Positions 45,171 to 54,783 of a stretch of 64,000 nucleotides of DNA are shown here, one piece after another (the first letter of the stretch is position 1; every line of letters starts with the position of its first letter). Position numbers and translations under genes: made by a program. The notes under the pieces are model-generated. The model ran no database searches and was not told the origin of the DNA. It saw only the letters and a program-made list of their open reading frames with translations. The stretch comes from Rhodoferax sediminis (GTDB taxonomy: Bacteria > Pseudomonadota > Gammaproteobacteria > Burkholderiales > Burkholderiaceae_C), in assembly GCF_006970865.1 (NCBI RefSeq), contig NZ_CP035503.1, positions 310,001 to 374,000 on the forward strand. Reading direction: 5' to 3'.

Positions 45171-46448
45171 ATGAACGACGAATCAATCCTTCACGGCGCA
45201 CCGATCGACGCGACCATCCGCGGCGCGGTCATTCAGACGTTGCCGCTCTTCGAGATGATGCGTATGCGCGCGGTGACAACGGCGCGCCGGCACGCCGTGC
45301 TCGGCTTCGCCTCCGACGACCGTGCGTCGCCTCTGCGCTGGGTCAACCAGTTCACGCACACGCATCGGCGGCTCGGACCGAACGATCGCGAGGTCGTGAG
45401 CCCGAACAACGACACCGTTTTCAGCAATGCATGGCTGGACTTGTCGGAAGGGCCGGTACTGGTCGATTCGCCCGACATGGGCGAGCGGTACTGGACGCTC
45501 GGGCTGCTTGATGCCTGGACCAACCCGTTTGCTTACGTAGGCCGCAGGACCACGGGCAACCACCGCCAGCGCACGCTGGTTCACGGCCCGGGTTGGTGCG
45601 GCACTTTACCGGACGACGTCACCCACGTGATCGCGGCGCCCGGCGCCGACGTCTGGATCATCGGGCGCATCCTGGTCGACAGCGACGAAGCCGATATAGC
45701 GCGCGTGCGGGTGCTGCAGAATCAACTGCGGATCTCGCGCCTCGACGGATGCGACGCAGCGATGCACATCGACACACGACTCGACGGCCAACCCGTGGAG
45801 GTGCCGTCGGCGACGCTGTACCAGGCCCTCGTTGACGAGGCGCTTTCGCGCAATCCCCCACCAGCCGGCGAGCGGCCGGACTGGCCCGTGGCGCCCGAGG
45901 CGCTCGCGGCTCTGTTGCCCCGTGTTTTCGACGAGTTGCGCCGGCACGCACAGCCGCACGAGCTTGGCGGCGGCTGGGCGATCCCAGTCACCGTGCGCAC
46001 CAGTTGGGGCCAGGACTACTTGACCCGGGCACGGGTGGCGCGCAACTTCATCGGCGCTCTCGGCGTCGAGGAGGCGATGTACCCCACCGCCGAAATCGAT
46101 GCCGACGGCAAGCCGCTCGACGGCACCCACGCTTACGAGCTGCGCTTCCCACCGGGCGCAGGCCCGAAGGTCGGCGCCTTCTGGTCGCTCACGCTGTACC
46201 GCCGCAGTGACTGCCTGCTCGTGGCCAATGCCCTCGGCCGGTATTCAATCGGCGACCGCACACCGGGCCTCAGCCATGACGCCGATGGAAGCCTGGCGAT
46301 TCGCATCCAGGCTGCCGACCCCGGCCCCGGGGTCAACTGGCTTCCCGCGCCACCCGGCGAGCTCTTCTACGTCGTGCTGCGTCTGTACCAGCCGCACGCC
46401 GACCACCTCGAGTACCGCTACGCCTATCCACCGCTGCGGCGCCTGTAA
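45171..46448 (+). CDS. DUF1254/DUF1214 domain protein without a signal peptide
   Basis: A 425-residue protein. The N-terminal half is DUF1254 (LPLFEMMRMR; SPNNDTVFSNAWLDLSEGPVLVDSPDM; RYWTLGLLDAWTNPFAYVGRRT) and the C-terminal half is DUF1214 (GTHAYELRFPPGAGPKVGAFWSLTLYRR; YSIGDRT; NWLPAPPGELFYVVLRLY). Most family members I recall carry signal peptides; this one begins with MNDESILHGAPID and has none, so it is probably cytoplasmic. Function is not established. It is tightly linked to a CoA-transferase and a Bug-type binding protein. Confidence 0.82.
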   Translation: MNDESILHGAPIDATIRGAVIQTLPLFEMMRMRAVTTARRHAVLGFASDDRASPLRWVNQFTHTHRRLGPNDREVVSPNNDTVFSNAWLDLSEGPVLVDSPDMGERYWTLGLLDAWTNPFAYVGRRTTGNHRQRTLVHGPGWCGTLPDDVTHVIAAPGADVWIIGRILVDSDEADIARVRVLQNQLRISRLDGCDAAMHIDTRLDGQPVEVPSATLYQALVDEALSRNPPPAGERPDWPVAPEALAALLPRVFDELRRHAQPHELGGGWAIPVTVRTSWGQDYLTRARVARNFIGALGVEEAMYPTAEIDADGKPLDGTHAYELRFPPGAGPKVGAFWSLTLYRRSDCLLVANALGRYSIGDRTPGLSHDADGSLAIRIQAADPGPGVNWLPAPPGELFYVVLRLYQPHADHLEYRYAYPPLRRL

Positions 46449-46478
46449 TTGACCGGAAAATATCAAAAGGAGACAACC

Positions 46479-47459
46479 ATGACCATCAACCGCCGGCGCC
46501 TTCTGGGCACCACCGCTACCGCGCTCGCCGCTTCCTTCAACCTGCCGGCCTTCGCTCAGGCGTGGCCGGCGCGCCCGATCCATCTCATATCGCCCTACGC
46601 TGCCGGTGGCGCAAGCGACATCCTGACGCGCCTGCTCGGCCAATATTTGTCGGACAAGCTCGGGCAAAGCATCATCGTCGAGAACAAGGCGGGCGCCGGA
46701 ACGAGGATCGCCAACGAATATGTGGCGCACGCGGCACCCGACGGATACACGATCCTGCATGCGGCTGCGCCAGTCGCGATCGGCGAGGCGCTCTACAAGA
46801 AGCTGCCGTACGACGTGCACAAGGACTTCGCGCCGATCGTGAGCACGGCCATCGCGCCGCTGTTTCTCATTGTCAACGCCGATGCACCCTACAAGACGCT
46901 GGCCGAATTCATCCAGTACGGCAAAAGCAAGCCGAAGGGTCTGACGTTCGGCTCGCCGGGTGTAGGCTCCGCGCCCCACCTCACGGCCGAGTTGTTCTTG
47001 CGCGCGACCGGCGTCAAGGGCATTACGATCCAGTTCCGCGGTGACGCGCCAGCCTACCTTGAGCTTCTGGCAGGTCGCATCGACGCGACCCTCACGGCGA
47101 TCTCTGCGGCGCTGCCGCACATCCAGGCGAACAAGCTGCGCGTGCTCGCGGTCGCCACCGAGGAGCGGACGTCCGTGTATCCACAGGCGCCGACATTTCG
47201 CGAGCAAGGCCATCCGACCATCGTGGGTTATGGCTGGTATGGGCTGATGGCGCCCACCGGCACACCCGCCCCTATCATCGCGCGGCTCAACACCGAGACC
47301 AACGCCGCACTCGCCGACGCCGAGATCCGCAAGAAGGTCAATGCCGTCGGCCTGCAGCTGCGCGGCGGCACGCCCGCCGAGTTCGGGGCGTTCATCGACG
47401 GTGAAACGCGCAAATGGGCGCAGATCATCAAGGCCGCGAATATCGTCGTCGCCGACTAA
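46479..47459 (+). CDS. Bug-family (TctC-like) periplasmic substrate-binding protein
   Basis: A 326-residue tripartite-tricarboxylate-type binding protein. The signal peptide resembles a Tat signal (NRRRLLGTTATALAASFNLP, ending FAQA). The mature part has WPARPIHLISPYAAGGASDILTRLLG, GAGTRIANEYVAHAAPDGYTIL, TFGSPGVGSAPHLTAELF and a MAPTGTPAPIIARLN motif. AAAAGGAG precedes the ATG. It has no linked TctA/TctB membrane partners, which is usual for the large orphan Bug set in Burkholderiales. The ligand is probably the carboxylate handled by this cluster. Confidence 0.88.
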   Translation: MTINRRRLLGTTATALAASFNLPAFAQAWPARPIHLISPYAAGGASDILTRLLGQYLSDKLGQSIIVENKAGAGTRIANEYVAHAAPDGYTILHAAAPVAIGEALYKKLPYDVHKDFAPIVSTAIAPLFLIVNADAPYKTLAEFIQYGKSKPKGLTFGSPGVGSAPHLTAELFLRATGVKGITIQFRGDAPAYLELLAGRIDATLTAISAALPHIQANKLRVLAVATEERTSVYPQAPTFREQGHPTIVGYGWYGLMAPTGTPAPIIARLNTETNAALADAEIRKKVNAVGLQLRGGTPAEFGAFIDGETRKWAQIIKAANIVVAD

Positions 47460-47470
47460 GGGGCACTCCC

Positions 47471-49207
47471 ATGACGCGCATCTTCCTGGCGAGCGCGCTC
47501 GCCGCGCTCGCACTCCTGCATGGCTGCGTCCACATTGCCAGCACGCCACATGCCCTGCAACGCGACACGTCGTTTGGCCCGGTCGTCGGCGCCGACGCCT
47601 CGGCTTCCGAAGGCACGTACAGCTGGAAGGGCGTGCCGTTCGCGCGGCCGCCGGTGGGCGATCTGCGCTGGAAGGCGCCGGTGGATCCCGAGCGCTGGAC
47701 CACGGCCCGGCCGGCTACTGCGTTCGCCCCGGCCTGCGCGCAGACCGGGCGCCTGTACAGCCCCGGCGCAAGCAACGGCTACGACGCGACGATCGGCAGC
47801 AGGCTCGGGAAGACGGTCGGCTCCGAGGACTGCCTCTATCTCAACATCTGGGCGCCATCCACGCCCTCGGCCACACCGCGCCCGGTCATCGTCTGGATCT
47901 ATGGCGGCAGCAACATCACCGGCTACACCGCCGACCCCGTCTACGACGGCAGTGCACTCGCGAAAAGCCAGAACGCGGTGGTCGTCTCGGTCGCTTACCG
48001 GGTTGGGATCTTTGGCTTCCTGAACATGGCGCAACTCAAGACCGGCAACGCCGAGAACGATTCCGGCGACTTTGCGCTGCTCGACATTGTCAAAGGCCTT
48101 GAATTCGTCCAGCGCAACATCGCCAGCTTCGGCGGCGACCCAGGCCGCGTCACGCTGATGGGACAGTCGGCCGGTGCCGTGAACGTTTACGCCCTGCTCG
48201 CCTCGCCGATGCTCGCCGCGCGGGCGTCGCCGCTCTTTCAGCGTGTGGTCGTGTTGAGCGGCGGCATCTCGACCGCGGCCACGCTGCCCAAGGGCTCAAT
48301 CCCGGGTGTCCTGCCGGCGTCGGTCTGGGCGACGCGCGGCAACACCTTGCTGCTGCAGTCGCTTGTCGCGGACGGCCAGGCGGCCGACGAGGCCGCTGGG
48401 CGTGGGCTCGTCGAGACGCACGGCGCGAAGGCGATGGCAGCGTACCTGCGCGGGCGCTCCGCCGACGCGCTCCTTACCACCGTCCACACGCGGCTCGCGC
48501 CGCGGGGCATGGCGACGTCGAACCCGATCCCGGATGGATGGGTCGTCGCTCCAGATCCGATCGCCGCCATCCGCGCAGGGCACTACGTCAAGGTACCCGT
48601 CCTCGCGGGCAACACGCGCGACGAGACAAGACTGTTCCCGCAACTGCTCGCCATCCGCCCCAACCTTGGCGGCGTTAGCGGCCGCCTGCTTGACGATGCG
48701 GCCGTGTTCGCCCTTGTCTCGCACTACGACCCCGAGGCACCACCGGCGACCACCATCGGGCAGTGGATCCCGCCGGCCTACCTGCCGGCCGACAAGCCGG
48801 GCACCGGTTTCAACGCTCGCACGGCCGAGCTCGGCCGGATCTGGTTCGAGGCAATCCGCGACGACGCGCTGAATGCGTTGCGGTCGCGGCAGCCCGACGT
48901 CTGGTTCTACGAGTTCGACTGGGACCGGCTGCCCAAGCCCTTCGACACGATTTACGGCGCCGCGCACACCTTCGATCTGCCCTTCGTGTTCGGCAACTTC
49001 GGGCCTTCGCTGTATTCGAACATCATGTTCACGAAGGCCAACCGATCGGGTCGCCTGGCCCTCTCCAGGGCGATGATGAAAACCATCGGCGCCTTCGCGC
49101 GCACCGGTGACCCGAACAACGACGCGCTAGGCACGGTCTGGAAGCCCTGGCCCTCACGCATCGTTTTCAACGCCGACAACGACGCTGCGCGCATATCGGC
49201 GAAGTAA
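47471..49207 (+). CDS. Type-B carboxylesterase/lipase family lipoprotein
   Basis: A 578-residue esterase of the alpha/beta-hydrolase fold. The start has a lipoprotein signal (LALLHGC, with Cys ~22-24). Family motifs are SEDCLYLNIWAP, the oxyanion-hole region VIVWIYGGSNITGYTADP, nucleophile Ser233 in GQSAGAVN, and the acid/His region NTRDETRLFPQ and FDLPFVFG. The usual oxyanion HGGG reads YGGS here, an odd change. It is the last gene of the cluster. It may hydrolyse an ester at the cell surface to release the acid bound by the neighbouring Bug protein. Confidence 0.86.
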   Translation: MTRIFLASALAALALLHGCVHIASTPHALQRDTSFGPVVGADASASEGTYSWKGVPFARPPVGDLRWKAPVDPERWTTARPATAFAPACAQTGRLYSPGASNGYDATIGSRLGKTVGSEDCLYLNIWAPSTPSATPRPVIVWIYGGSNITGYTADPVYDGSALAKSQNAVVVSVAYRVGIFGFLNMAQLKTGNAENDSGDFALLDIVKGLEFVQRNIASFGGDPGRVTLMGQSAGAVNVYALLASPMLAARASPLFQRVVVLSGGISTAATLPKGSIPGVLPASVWATRGNTLLLQSLVADGQAADEAAGRGLVETHGAKAMAAYLRGRSADALLTTVHTRLAPRGMATSNPIPDGWVVAPDPIAAIRAGHYVKVPVLAGNTRDETRLFPQLLAIRPNLGGVSGRLLDDAAVFALVSHYDPEAPPATTIGQWIPPAYLPADKPGTGFNARTAELGRIWFEAIRDDALNALRSRQPDVWFYEFDWDRLPKPFDTIYGAAHTFDLPFVFGNFGPSLYSNIMFTKANRSGRLALSRAMMKTIGAFARTGDPNNDALGTVWKPWPSRIVFNADNDAARISAK

Positions 49208-49310
49208 CGAGGCGGTCCAGGCCAAAAGAGGTAGGCGCCGAAGGCGACCGTGCCCGTGAGGTGAGCCACTTCACTCTTGGGTTCACGGATTCGGATAATA
49301 AAATATAAAC

Positions 49311-50135
49311 ATGACACTCAAATTCCGCTTCTGGGCCGACCTGAACACGCGCGACTTCGCGCGGCTTGACGCCACCAGCACCGTAGCCGTGCTGCCGGTG
49401 GCCGCGACCGAGCAGCATGGGCCGCACCTGCCGCTGAGCGTGGACCAGACGTTGGTCGATGGCGTGATCGCGGCCGCGCTGCCCCATCTGCCCGCAGAGC
49501 TGCCCGTGCTGTTCCTGCCGACCCAGGCGGTGGGCTACAGCCCCGAGCACCAGGCCTTTGCCGGCACGCTGACGCTCTCGAGCGCCACCGCGGTGGCAAG
49601 CTGGATCGAGCTTGGCGAATGCGTGGCGCGCGCGGGCGTCAAAAAACTGGTGCTGTTCAATGCGCACGGCGGCCAGGTCAGCCTGATGGACATCGTGGCG
49701 CGCGAGCTGCGCGTGCGCGCCGGCATGCTCGTCTATAGCGCCAGCTGGTACAGCCTGCCGCTGGGCGAGGCGGTGGATGGCCTGTTCAGCGCCGACGAGC
49801 ACCGCTTCGGCGTCCATGCGGGCGAGATCGAGACCTCGATGATGCTGGCGCTGCGACCGCAGTTCGTGGACATGGCGCAGGCGCGCGACTTCAAGTCGAC
49901 CTCGCAGGTGCGGGCGGTGCAATGTCCGATCCTGGGCAACGGCCGCAGCGCCAAGCTCGGCTGGGCCATGCAGGACTACAACGCCGCGGGCGCGGTCGGC
50001 AACGCGGCGGCGGCCACGGCCGACAAAGGACGCGCCGTGGTCGACGCGGCAGGGCAGCAGCTCGCACTGTTATTACAGGAAGTCGCGGCGCTGCCGCTGT
50101 CCACGCTGGTGGATGGTCCGGTGCTGCCCGGCTGA
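49311..50135 (+). CDS. Creatininase-family amidohydrolase
   Basis: A 274-residue protein of the creatininase/formylamide-hydrolase fold: the metal ligands appear in ATEQHGPHLPLSVDQT, ADEHRFGVHAGEIETSMML and NAHGGQVSLMD. The GYSPEHQAFAGTLTL segment is usual for the family. It stands alone between the esterase and a convergent antiporter. Members cleave creatinine, N-formyl or cyclic amide substrates. No specific substrate can be named. Confidence 0.87.
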   Translation: MTLKFRFWADLNTRDFARLDATSTVAVLPVAATEQHGPHLPLSVDQTLVDGVIAAALPHLPAELPVLFLPTQAVGYSPEHQAFAGTLTLSSATAVASWIELGECVARAGVKKLVLFNAHGGQVSLMDIVARELRVRAGMLVYSASWYSLPLGEAVDGLFSADEHRFGVHAGEIETSMMLALRPQFVDMAQARDFKSTSQVRAVQCPILGNGRSAKLGWAMQDYNAAGAVGNAAAATADKGRAVVDAAGQQLALLLQEVAALPLSTLVDGPVLPG

Positions 50136-50166
50136 ATTTGCTCATCCAGCGCGGCCCTTCGCTGTA

Positions 50167-51798
50167 CTAGCGGTAGCGCGCCTCCATCAGGTCGATCTCG
50201 CGCACCAGCCGGCGCGACGTCTCGTCGGAGATCCGGCGATGTCGTGCCAGGTTGAAGACGACCTCGCGCTCCGCCTGCAGGGCCGCCACACGCAGCGTGC
50301 GCTCGATCTGCTCGGCTTTGCGCAGTTGTCCGGCACTCTCGCCGGTGGCACCGCCATCGAGCCGGCGCTGGTACAGCGCGATCACGCGCGCGGCGGCCTG
50401 GGTGTGCAGGTCGGCGTCAAAGGTCTCGCGCAGCTCGGCACGCTGCACCTTCTCGATCGCGGCGATGGCCGCGATGGCGGCATCGTGGCGGGCCAGGTCT
50501 TCTTCCCGGCTGGCGGTGGGCTCTTCCGGCAGCACCAGCCCCTTGAGCAGCCGCGGCAGTCCCACGCTGGCCATCAGCAGCGATAGCAGGATCACCGCCG
50601 TGGCCAGAAACACGGCCAGGTCGCGCGCCGGGAACGGCGTGCCATCCGGCATCAGCAGCGGCAGGGTCATCACGCCGGCCAGGGTAATGGCGCCGCGCAC
50701 CCCGGCCAGCGAGGTCGCCAGCAGCAACCGCCAGTGCGGCCGGGTTCCCGGCGTGCCGCGCCGGCGCGCCTTGAACAGGGCCCGGCGCAGCGACACCCAG
50801 ACCCAGATAAAACGCAGCAGCGCCAGCCCCAGCGTGATGGCCAGCGCATAGGCCGCCAGCCACCAGGGATTCAGATGGCCGCTTTGCCTCACCGATGCCA
50901 CCGCACCGCGCAGCATGTCGGGCAGTTGCTCGCCCAGCAGCACGAACATGGTGCCGTTCAACGCAAGCTGCACCGTGTTCCAGACCGCTGCGCGTTGCAC
51001 CCGCGTGGTCGCCAGCGCGCGGCCGGTCAGTTCGACGTAGCTCATGGTGACGCCCGCCGCCACCGCGGCCAGGATGCCTGAGGCCCGCAACTGTTCAGCC
51101 AGCAGGTAGGCGCCGAACGGGATCAGCAGGCTGATCAGGATGGGCGAGCCGCTTTCCTCGCCGACATGCTGCGACAGCCAGCGCTGCGCGGAACTCACCA
51201 CCAGCGTCACGCCGACGCCCAGCCCCAGGCCCGCCAGCGCCAGCCACAGGAACGTGAGCGAGGCCGAGGCCAGCGAGAAGCTGCCGGTCACGGCCGCCGC
51301 CACCGCGAAGCGAAAGCAGACCAGTCCCGTCGCGTCGTTGAGCAGCGATTCGCCCTCCAGGATATGCAGCAGCCGTTTCGGGATCGGCACACGCGCGGTG
51401 ATCGACGACACGGCCACCGGATCGGTCGGCGACACGATGGCGGCCAGCGCGAAGGCCACCGCCGCCGGCATGGCCGGGATCATCCAGTGGATCAGGAAGC
51501 CGGCCCCGACCACGGTGAACACCACCAGCCCCAGCGCCAGCGCCAGGATCGCCGTGCGGTCGCGAAACAGGCCATCCTTCGGGATGCGCCAGCCGTCCAG
51601 AAACAGCAGCGGCGGCAGGAACAGCAAGAAAAAGATTTCCGGATCCAGCGTCACGCCGTGGTTGAAGCCACCCGCGATCAGCGCGCCGAGCGCGATCTGC
51701 ACCAGCGGCAGCGGCAGCGAGAACGGCGCGACGCGCACCAGATAGCCGCTGGCGACCACCGCCAGCAACATGAACAACACCATTTCAACCGATTCCAT
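50167..51798 (-). CDS. CPA1-family Na+/H+ antiporter (NhaP/YjcE-like)
   Basis: A 543-residue membrane exchanger with about 12 transmembrane helices (residues ~1-420) and a ~120-residue cytoplasmic helical tail. Typical CPA1 motifs are FFLLFLPPLLFLDGW, AAIVSPTDPVAVSSI, HILEGESLLNDATGLV and LATSLAGVRGAITLAGV. ATG 51798 was chosen (AGGGATCAGGA before it); the frame is open to 51861 with a hydrophilic extension lacking conservation. It is convergent with the creatininase gene and divergent from the next gene. Confidence 0.9.
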   Translation of the reverse strand: MESVEMVLFMLLAVVASGYLVRVAPFSLPLPLVQIALGALIAGGFNHGVTLDPEIFFLLFLPPLLFLDGWRIPKDGLFRDRTAILALALGLVVFTVVGAGFLIHWMIPAMPAAVAFALAAIVSPTDPVAVSSITARVPIPKRLLHILEGESLLNDATGLVCFRFAVAAAVTGSFSLASASLTFLWLALAGLGLGVGVTLVVSSAQRWLSQHVGEESGSPILISLLIPFGAYLLAEQLRASGILAAVAAGVTMSYVELTGRALATTRVQRAAVWNTVQLALNGTMFVLLGEQLPDMLRGAVASVRQSGHLNPWWLAAYALAITLGLALLRFIWVWVSLRRALFKARRRGTPGTRPHWRLLLATSLAGVRGAITLAGVMTLPLLMPDGTPFPARDLAVFLATAVILLSLLMASVGLPRLLKGLVLPEEPTASREEDLARHDAAIAAIAAIEKVQRAELRETFDADLHTQAAARVIALYQRRLDGGATGESAGQLRKAEQIERTLRVAALQAEREVVFNLARHRRISDETSRRLVREIDLMEARYR

Positions 51799-51915
51799 TC
51801 CTGATCCCTGCTTGCCGGATCGGCCGCGCCGGAACTTGCGGCGGGGCTCCTGATCCGACACATTTGTGGCGTACTCTTCGCTGTCTTTATCAAATCACCA
51901 TCCAAGGAGTCTGCC

Positions 51916-52290
51916 ATGGCGTTGCGTCAATCCCTGGTTTCCAGCGTCGATGGGTTGCTCGCCGCCGCTCGAAAGGCCGAGCCGCACACCATCGTGGTCC
52001 AGGGCCATCTGGCCGACCTGATGACGGTCGGCCAGGTGCAGATTTTGGCGCGCGACAAGGTGCGCAGCGGGCATGTGGAGGTCGCGGGGCTGGATGTCGC
52101 CGCCGCCGACACGCGCTCCCAGGGCGACCGTCCGCAGGGCTTCGGCGTGTACGCGATCCAGGCGCCTTCACGCATGTGGAACATGCAGGCCGACCCGCAG
52201 GTGGTCATCACGGCGGACCTGATCGGCCTGTCGGCCGGGCGCGCGTCGGCCCCGGTCATCGGCAGCGGCATTCGCGCCATCACCCATTAG
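51916..52290 (+). CDS. Small conserved-looking protein of unknown function upstream of pirin
   Basis: A 124-residue soluble protein I cannot assign. It has alternating strands and helices (TIVVQGHLADLMTVGQVQIL, VEVAGLDVAAADTRSQGDRP, PQVVITADLIGL) and no signal peptide or cysteine motif. AAGGAG lies upstream of the ATG. It is 30 bp from the pirin gene on the same strand and probably cotranscribed, which suggests a linked function in redox or stress response; this is a guess from position only. Confidence 0.65.
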   Translation: MALRQSLVSSVDGLLAAARKAEPHTIVVQGHLADLMTVGQVQILARDKVRSGHVEVAGLDVAAADTRSQGDRPQGFGVYAIQAPSRMWNMQADPQVVITADLIGLSAGRASAPVIGSGIRAITH

Positions 52291-52320
52291 CCATCCATTC
52301 ACCAGTGAAGGACCCGCACC

Positions 52321-53160
52321 ATGACACGCACCATCACCAACGTGCTGCCGGGCCAGCGCGTGATCGACGACGGCGACATGCTGCTGTGGCGCGCCTTGCC
52401 GACGAGTGGGCGCGACCACTTGGGGCCGTTCGTCTTCATCGATCACTACCGCCACCAGAGCCGGCGCGGCATCGGCGACCGGCCGCACCCGCACGCGGGC
52501 ATCGAGGTGCTGAGCTACCTGCTGGAGGGCAGCGTCGAGCATCGCGACAGCATGGGGCGCACCGACCGGCTCGGACCGGGCGATGCGCAGCACATCCGCG
52601 CCGGCCGCGGCACGATCCACGCCGAGCAGCCGCAGGGCGGGCGGCACGGCCTGCAGCTCTGGACCGCGCTGCCCCCGGCGCAAAAGCTGGTGGAGCCGGC
52701 CTATGCCTCGTTCCGCGCTGCCGCGATTCCGGAAATTGCGCGCGACGGCGCGCAGGTGCGCGTGCTGGCGGGCCGGGTCGACGGCGTCGAAGGCCCCATG
52801 AAGCTGGCCTCGCCCACCACCTGGGCGGTGCTGCGGCTCGCGCCCGGCGCCAGCATCACGCTGACGGTCGATGCCACCGCCGAGCTCGGCCTCTACGTGC
52901 TCGATGGCTTCCTCGAACGCGGCGCGGAACCGCCCGTCGGGTCCGGCAGCCTGGCGCTGCTGACATCGGGTGACGCCAGCGTGCGCATCGCCGCGACCGC
53001 GCAGCAGCCGCTTGATGTCGCCCTGCTCGGCGGCGCGCCGGTCGAAGGCCCGATCCTGTTCTCCGGTCCCTTCGTGATGGACACGCCGGAACGTCTGGCC
53101 CAGGCCAGACGCGACTATGCGAGCGGGAAAATGGGCACGCTGGACGGCGTTCCGTTCTGA
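52321..53160 (+). CDS. Pirin-family protein
   Basis: A 279-residue bicupin. The N-terminal cupin has the metal-binding pattern HPHAGIEVLSYLLEGSVEHRDSMG, with further ligands in AGRGTIHAEQPQ; the C-terminal part is a second cupin (GASITLTVDATAEL, LYVLDGFLE) lacking clear ligands. Pirins act as metal-dependent quercetinase-like enzymes or regulators. Full length. Confidence 0.9.
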   Translation: MTRTITNVLPGQRVIDDGDMLLWRALPTSGRDHLGPFVFIDHYRHQSRRGIGDRPHPHAGIEVLSYLLEGSVEHRDSMGRTDRLGPGDAQHIRAGRGTIHAEQPQGGRHGLQLWTALPPAQKLVEPAYASFRAAAIPEIARDGAQVRVLAGRVDGVEGPMKLASPTTWAVLRLAPGASITLTVDATAELGLYVLDGFLERGAEPPVGSGSLALLTSGDASVRIAATAQQPLDVALLGGAPVEGPILFSGPFVMDTPERLAQARRDYASGKMGTLDGVPF

Positions 53161-53606
53161 CGGTCAGCGGTGCCCGCGGGTCGCGTGGGTTGGATGCGAT
53201 CCGGCCGACACGTGACGGTCAAACTCGTATCGCCGAATGACGGCAAGATACCGGGGGCGAAGTTGCTGGATTCCTGTCACCGTCTGGTGGGCCCCCTGCC
53301 GACTTTTGAAATGATGCCGTGAACTTCCGTTTCGCAGCGGCACCGGCCAATCGATCGGAGCCGTCGTGCGGCAGCTACCTGCCATCTACCTGACAGTTCG
53401 AGATCTGGCCAACCACGGAGGCACCGGCGGCTTTCAAGGCACAGGGGTCGCTGGCACTGGAAACGCGTGTCGGCCAGTCCGTTCACCCGCTTGAACGACC
53501 GCTATTCAACGAGGTCAACAGGTGCTGCCGACCCCAAGCAGACAATCCCGCACATTTCCCAAAGCGGTGCCTCAACGCGCCAGGGACATGGCATCCAGCG
53601 GACTGG
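53161..53606. other. Decayed intergenic region after pirin
   Basis: About 450 bases with stop codons in all frames and no recognised gene. A 43-codon plus-strand frame from 53194 (MRSGRHVTVKLVSPNDGK...) has no known relative I can name. It leads into the recombinase fragment. Confidence 0.4.
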
Positions 53607-53675
53607 CAGTTCTTGCACCGTGCGGATGTCGCTGCCCGCCTGCAAAAGCTGGGTGGCAAAGCTGTGGCGCAAGTT
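53607..53675 (-). pseudogene. Tyrosine-recombinase (integron-integrase-like) fragment
   Basis: The minus-strand frame contains NLRHSFATQLLQAGSDIRTVQEL, split here as LRHSFATQLL and DIRTVQEL. This is the box II region (HxxR plus following helix) of XerC/IntI-type recombinases. The similarity ends abruptly before the usual LLGH and catalytic Tyr, and nothing upstream matches the earlier catalytic domain, so it is a short remnant. Confidence 0.55.
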
Positions 53676-53955
53676 GCTTGATGGGAACCAAGCGCATGTT
53701 GGGGCGGTTGACTCCACGCCAATGAACACCAGGACGCCAATGTGGCGCAAAAAAAGCAAGGGGGAGTCCATCCCATCAATCAAGAGGGCGTCAAGTGAGG
53801 GAACGGCACTCCTGCGACCTAAATCAATCAGCAATGACCGACTCGAGGTCGTCGATCGTTCCTGTGCGATGATGCTGCGGACTTTGCAGAAGCGAGACCC
53901 GCTGCGCCAAGTCGGCGGTACCAATCAACCAACAATTTCGGAATTGGAGATCAAC
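53676..53955. other. Intergenic region before doxX
   Basis: No gene recognised. The sequence is less G+C-rich than the core genes and ends in a GGAG ribosome site for the DoxX gene. It may be further decay of the mobile element. Confidence 0.4.
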
Positions 53956-54366
53956 ATGATCAAAGCGTCTACGGCCCCCTATGCGGCACTACTCCTGCGT
54001 GTAAGCTTGGGCATCATGTTTTTGGCGCACGTCGGCCTCAAGGTGTTCGTGTTCACCATTCCCGGCTTCGTCGGCTATTTTGGATCTCTCGGCTTGCCAG
54101 CGATTCTTGCTTATGCCGTCGTCGCGCTCGAATTCTTCGGTGGTCTTGCCCTGATCCTTGGCGTCTACGCTCCGTTGGTCGCGTTGCCTTTAGCCCTGGA
54201 GATGCTCGGCACAATCGTGTTCGCGCATGGCGCCAACGGGTGGCTGTTCACAAACAAGGGTGGCGGCTGGGAATTTCCGGCCTTCTGGATGGTCGGTCTG
54301 ATCGCTCTGTACCTCCTTGGCGATGGCGCCATGGCACTCAAACCTGCCCAGCGAAACGCCACCTGA
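53956..54366 (+). CDS. DoxX-family membrane protein
   Basis: A 136-residue protein with four hydrophobic helices, DoxX-like: LLLRVSLGIMFLAHVGLKVF, LPAILAYAVVALEFFGGLALILG, VALPLALEMLGTIVFAHG and FPAFWMVGLIALYLLGDG. GGAG precedes the ATG; upstream in-frame codons are not part of the family. DoxX proteins have been linked to thiosulfate:quinone oxidoreductase subunits and oxidative-stress complexes. It lies alone inside the accessory patch. Confidence 0.85.
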   Translation: MIKASTAPYAALLLRVSLGIMFLAHVGLKVFVFTIPGFVGYFGSLGLPAILAYAVVALEFFGGLALILGVYAPLVALPLALEMLGTIVFAHGANGWLFTNKGGGWEFPAFWMVGLIALYLLGDGAMALKPAQRNAT

Positions 54367-54783
54367 GCACTACCTAGCAGCTGGAGGTGGTCGCGCCTTC
54401 GAAGGTCCGCTTTTAGGCGGACTACTAGGGACCGCTCTTGGCCGAGAGCGCCAGTTCGCCGCTGCGTCAGGAAGCCGCCACCCGGAGAGCGAACCATTTC
54501 TACCGAAGCTCTGCTTCCGGGGATAACGCCGAAATCACACTATCGGCCAAAAGCGGAAATGCAAACACGCTGCCAAAATTGCTCCGAAGCGGGCGTTCGC
54601 GTCCGGCCAGCGCTCGCGCAAGCGCGTGGATGAGGTGGCAAACAGACGCCTTATGTCGGGCGATTTGAGAAAACAGCGCGTTTTCAGCAAATGGCCGCAC
54701 GTTTGACCGCTAGTGTGTCGCCAGATACGTTCAGAATTCTTGAAAGATAGTGTTTGAAATTCCTATACTCAGGGACCCGCCCC
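54367..54783. other. Non-coding region between doxX and the GST gene
   Basis: About 400 bases with only short, overlapping frames and no domain signature. No repeat, RNA or terminator that I could support. Confidence 0.4.
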
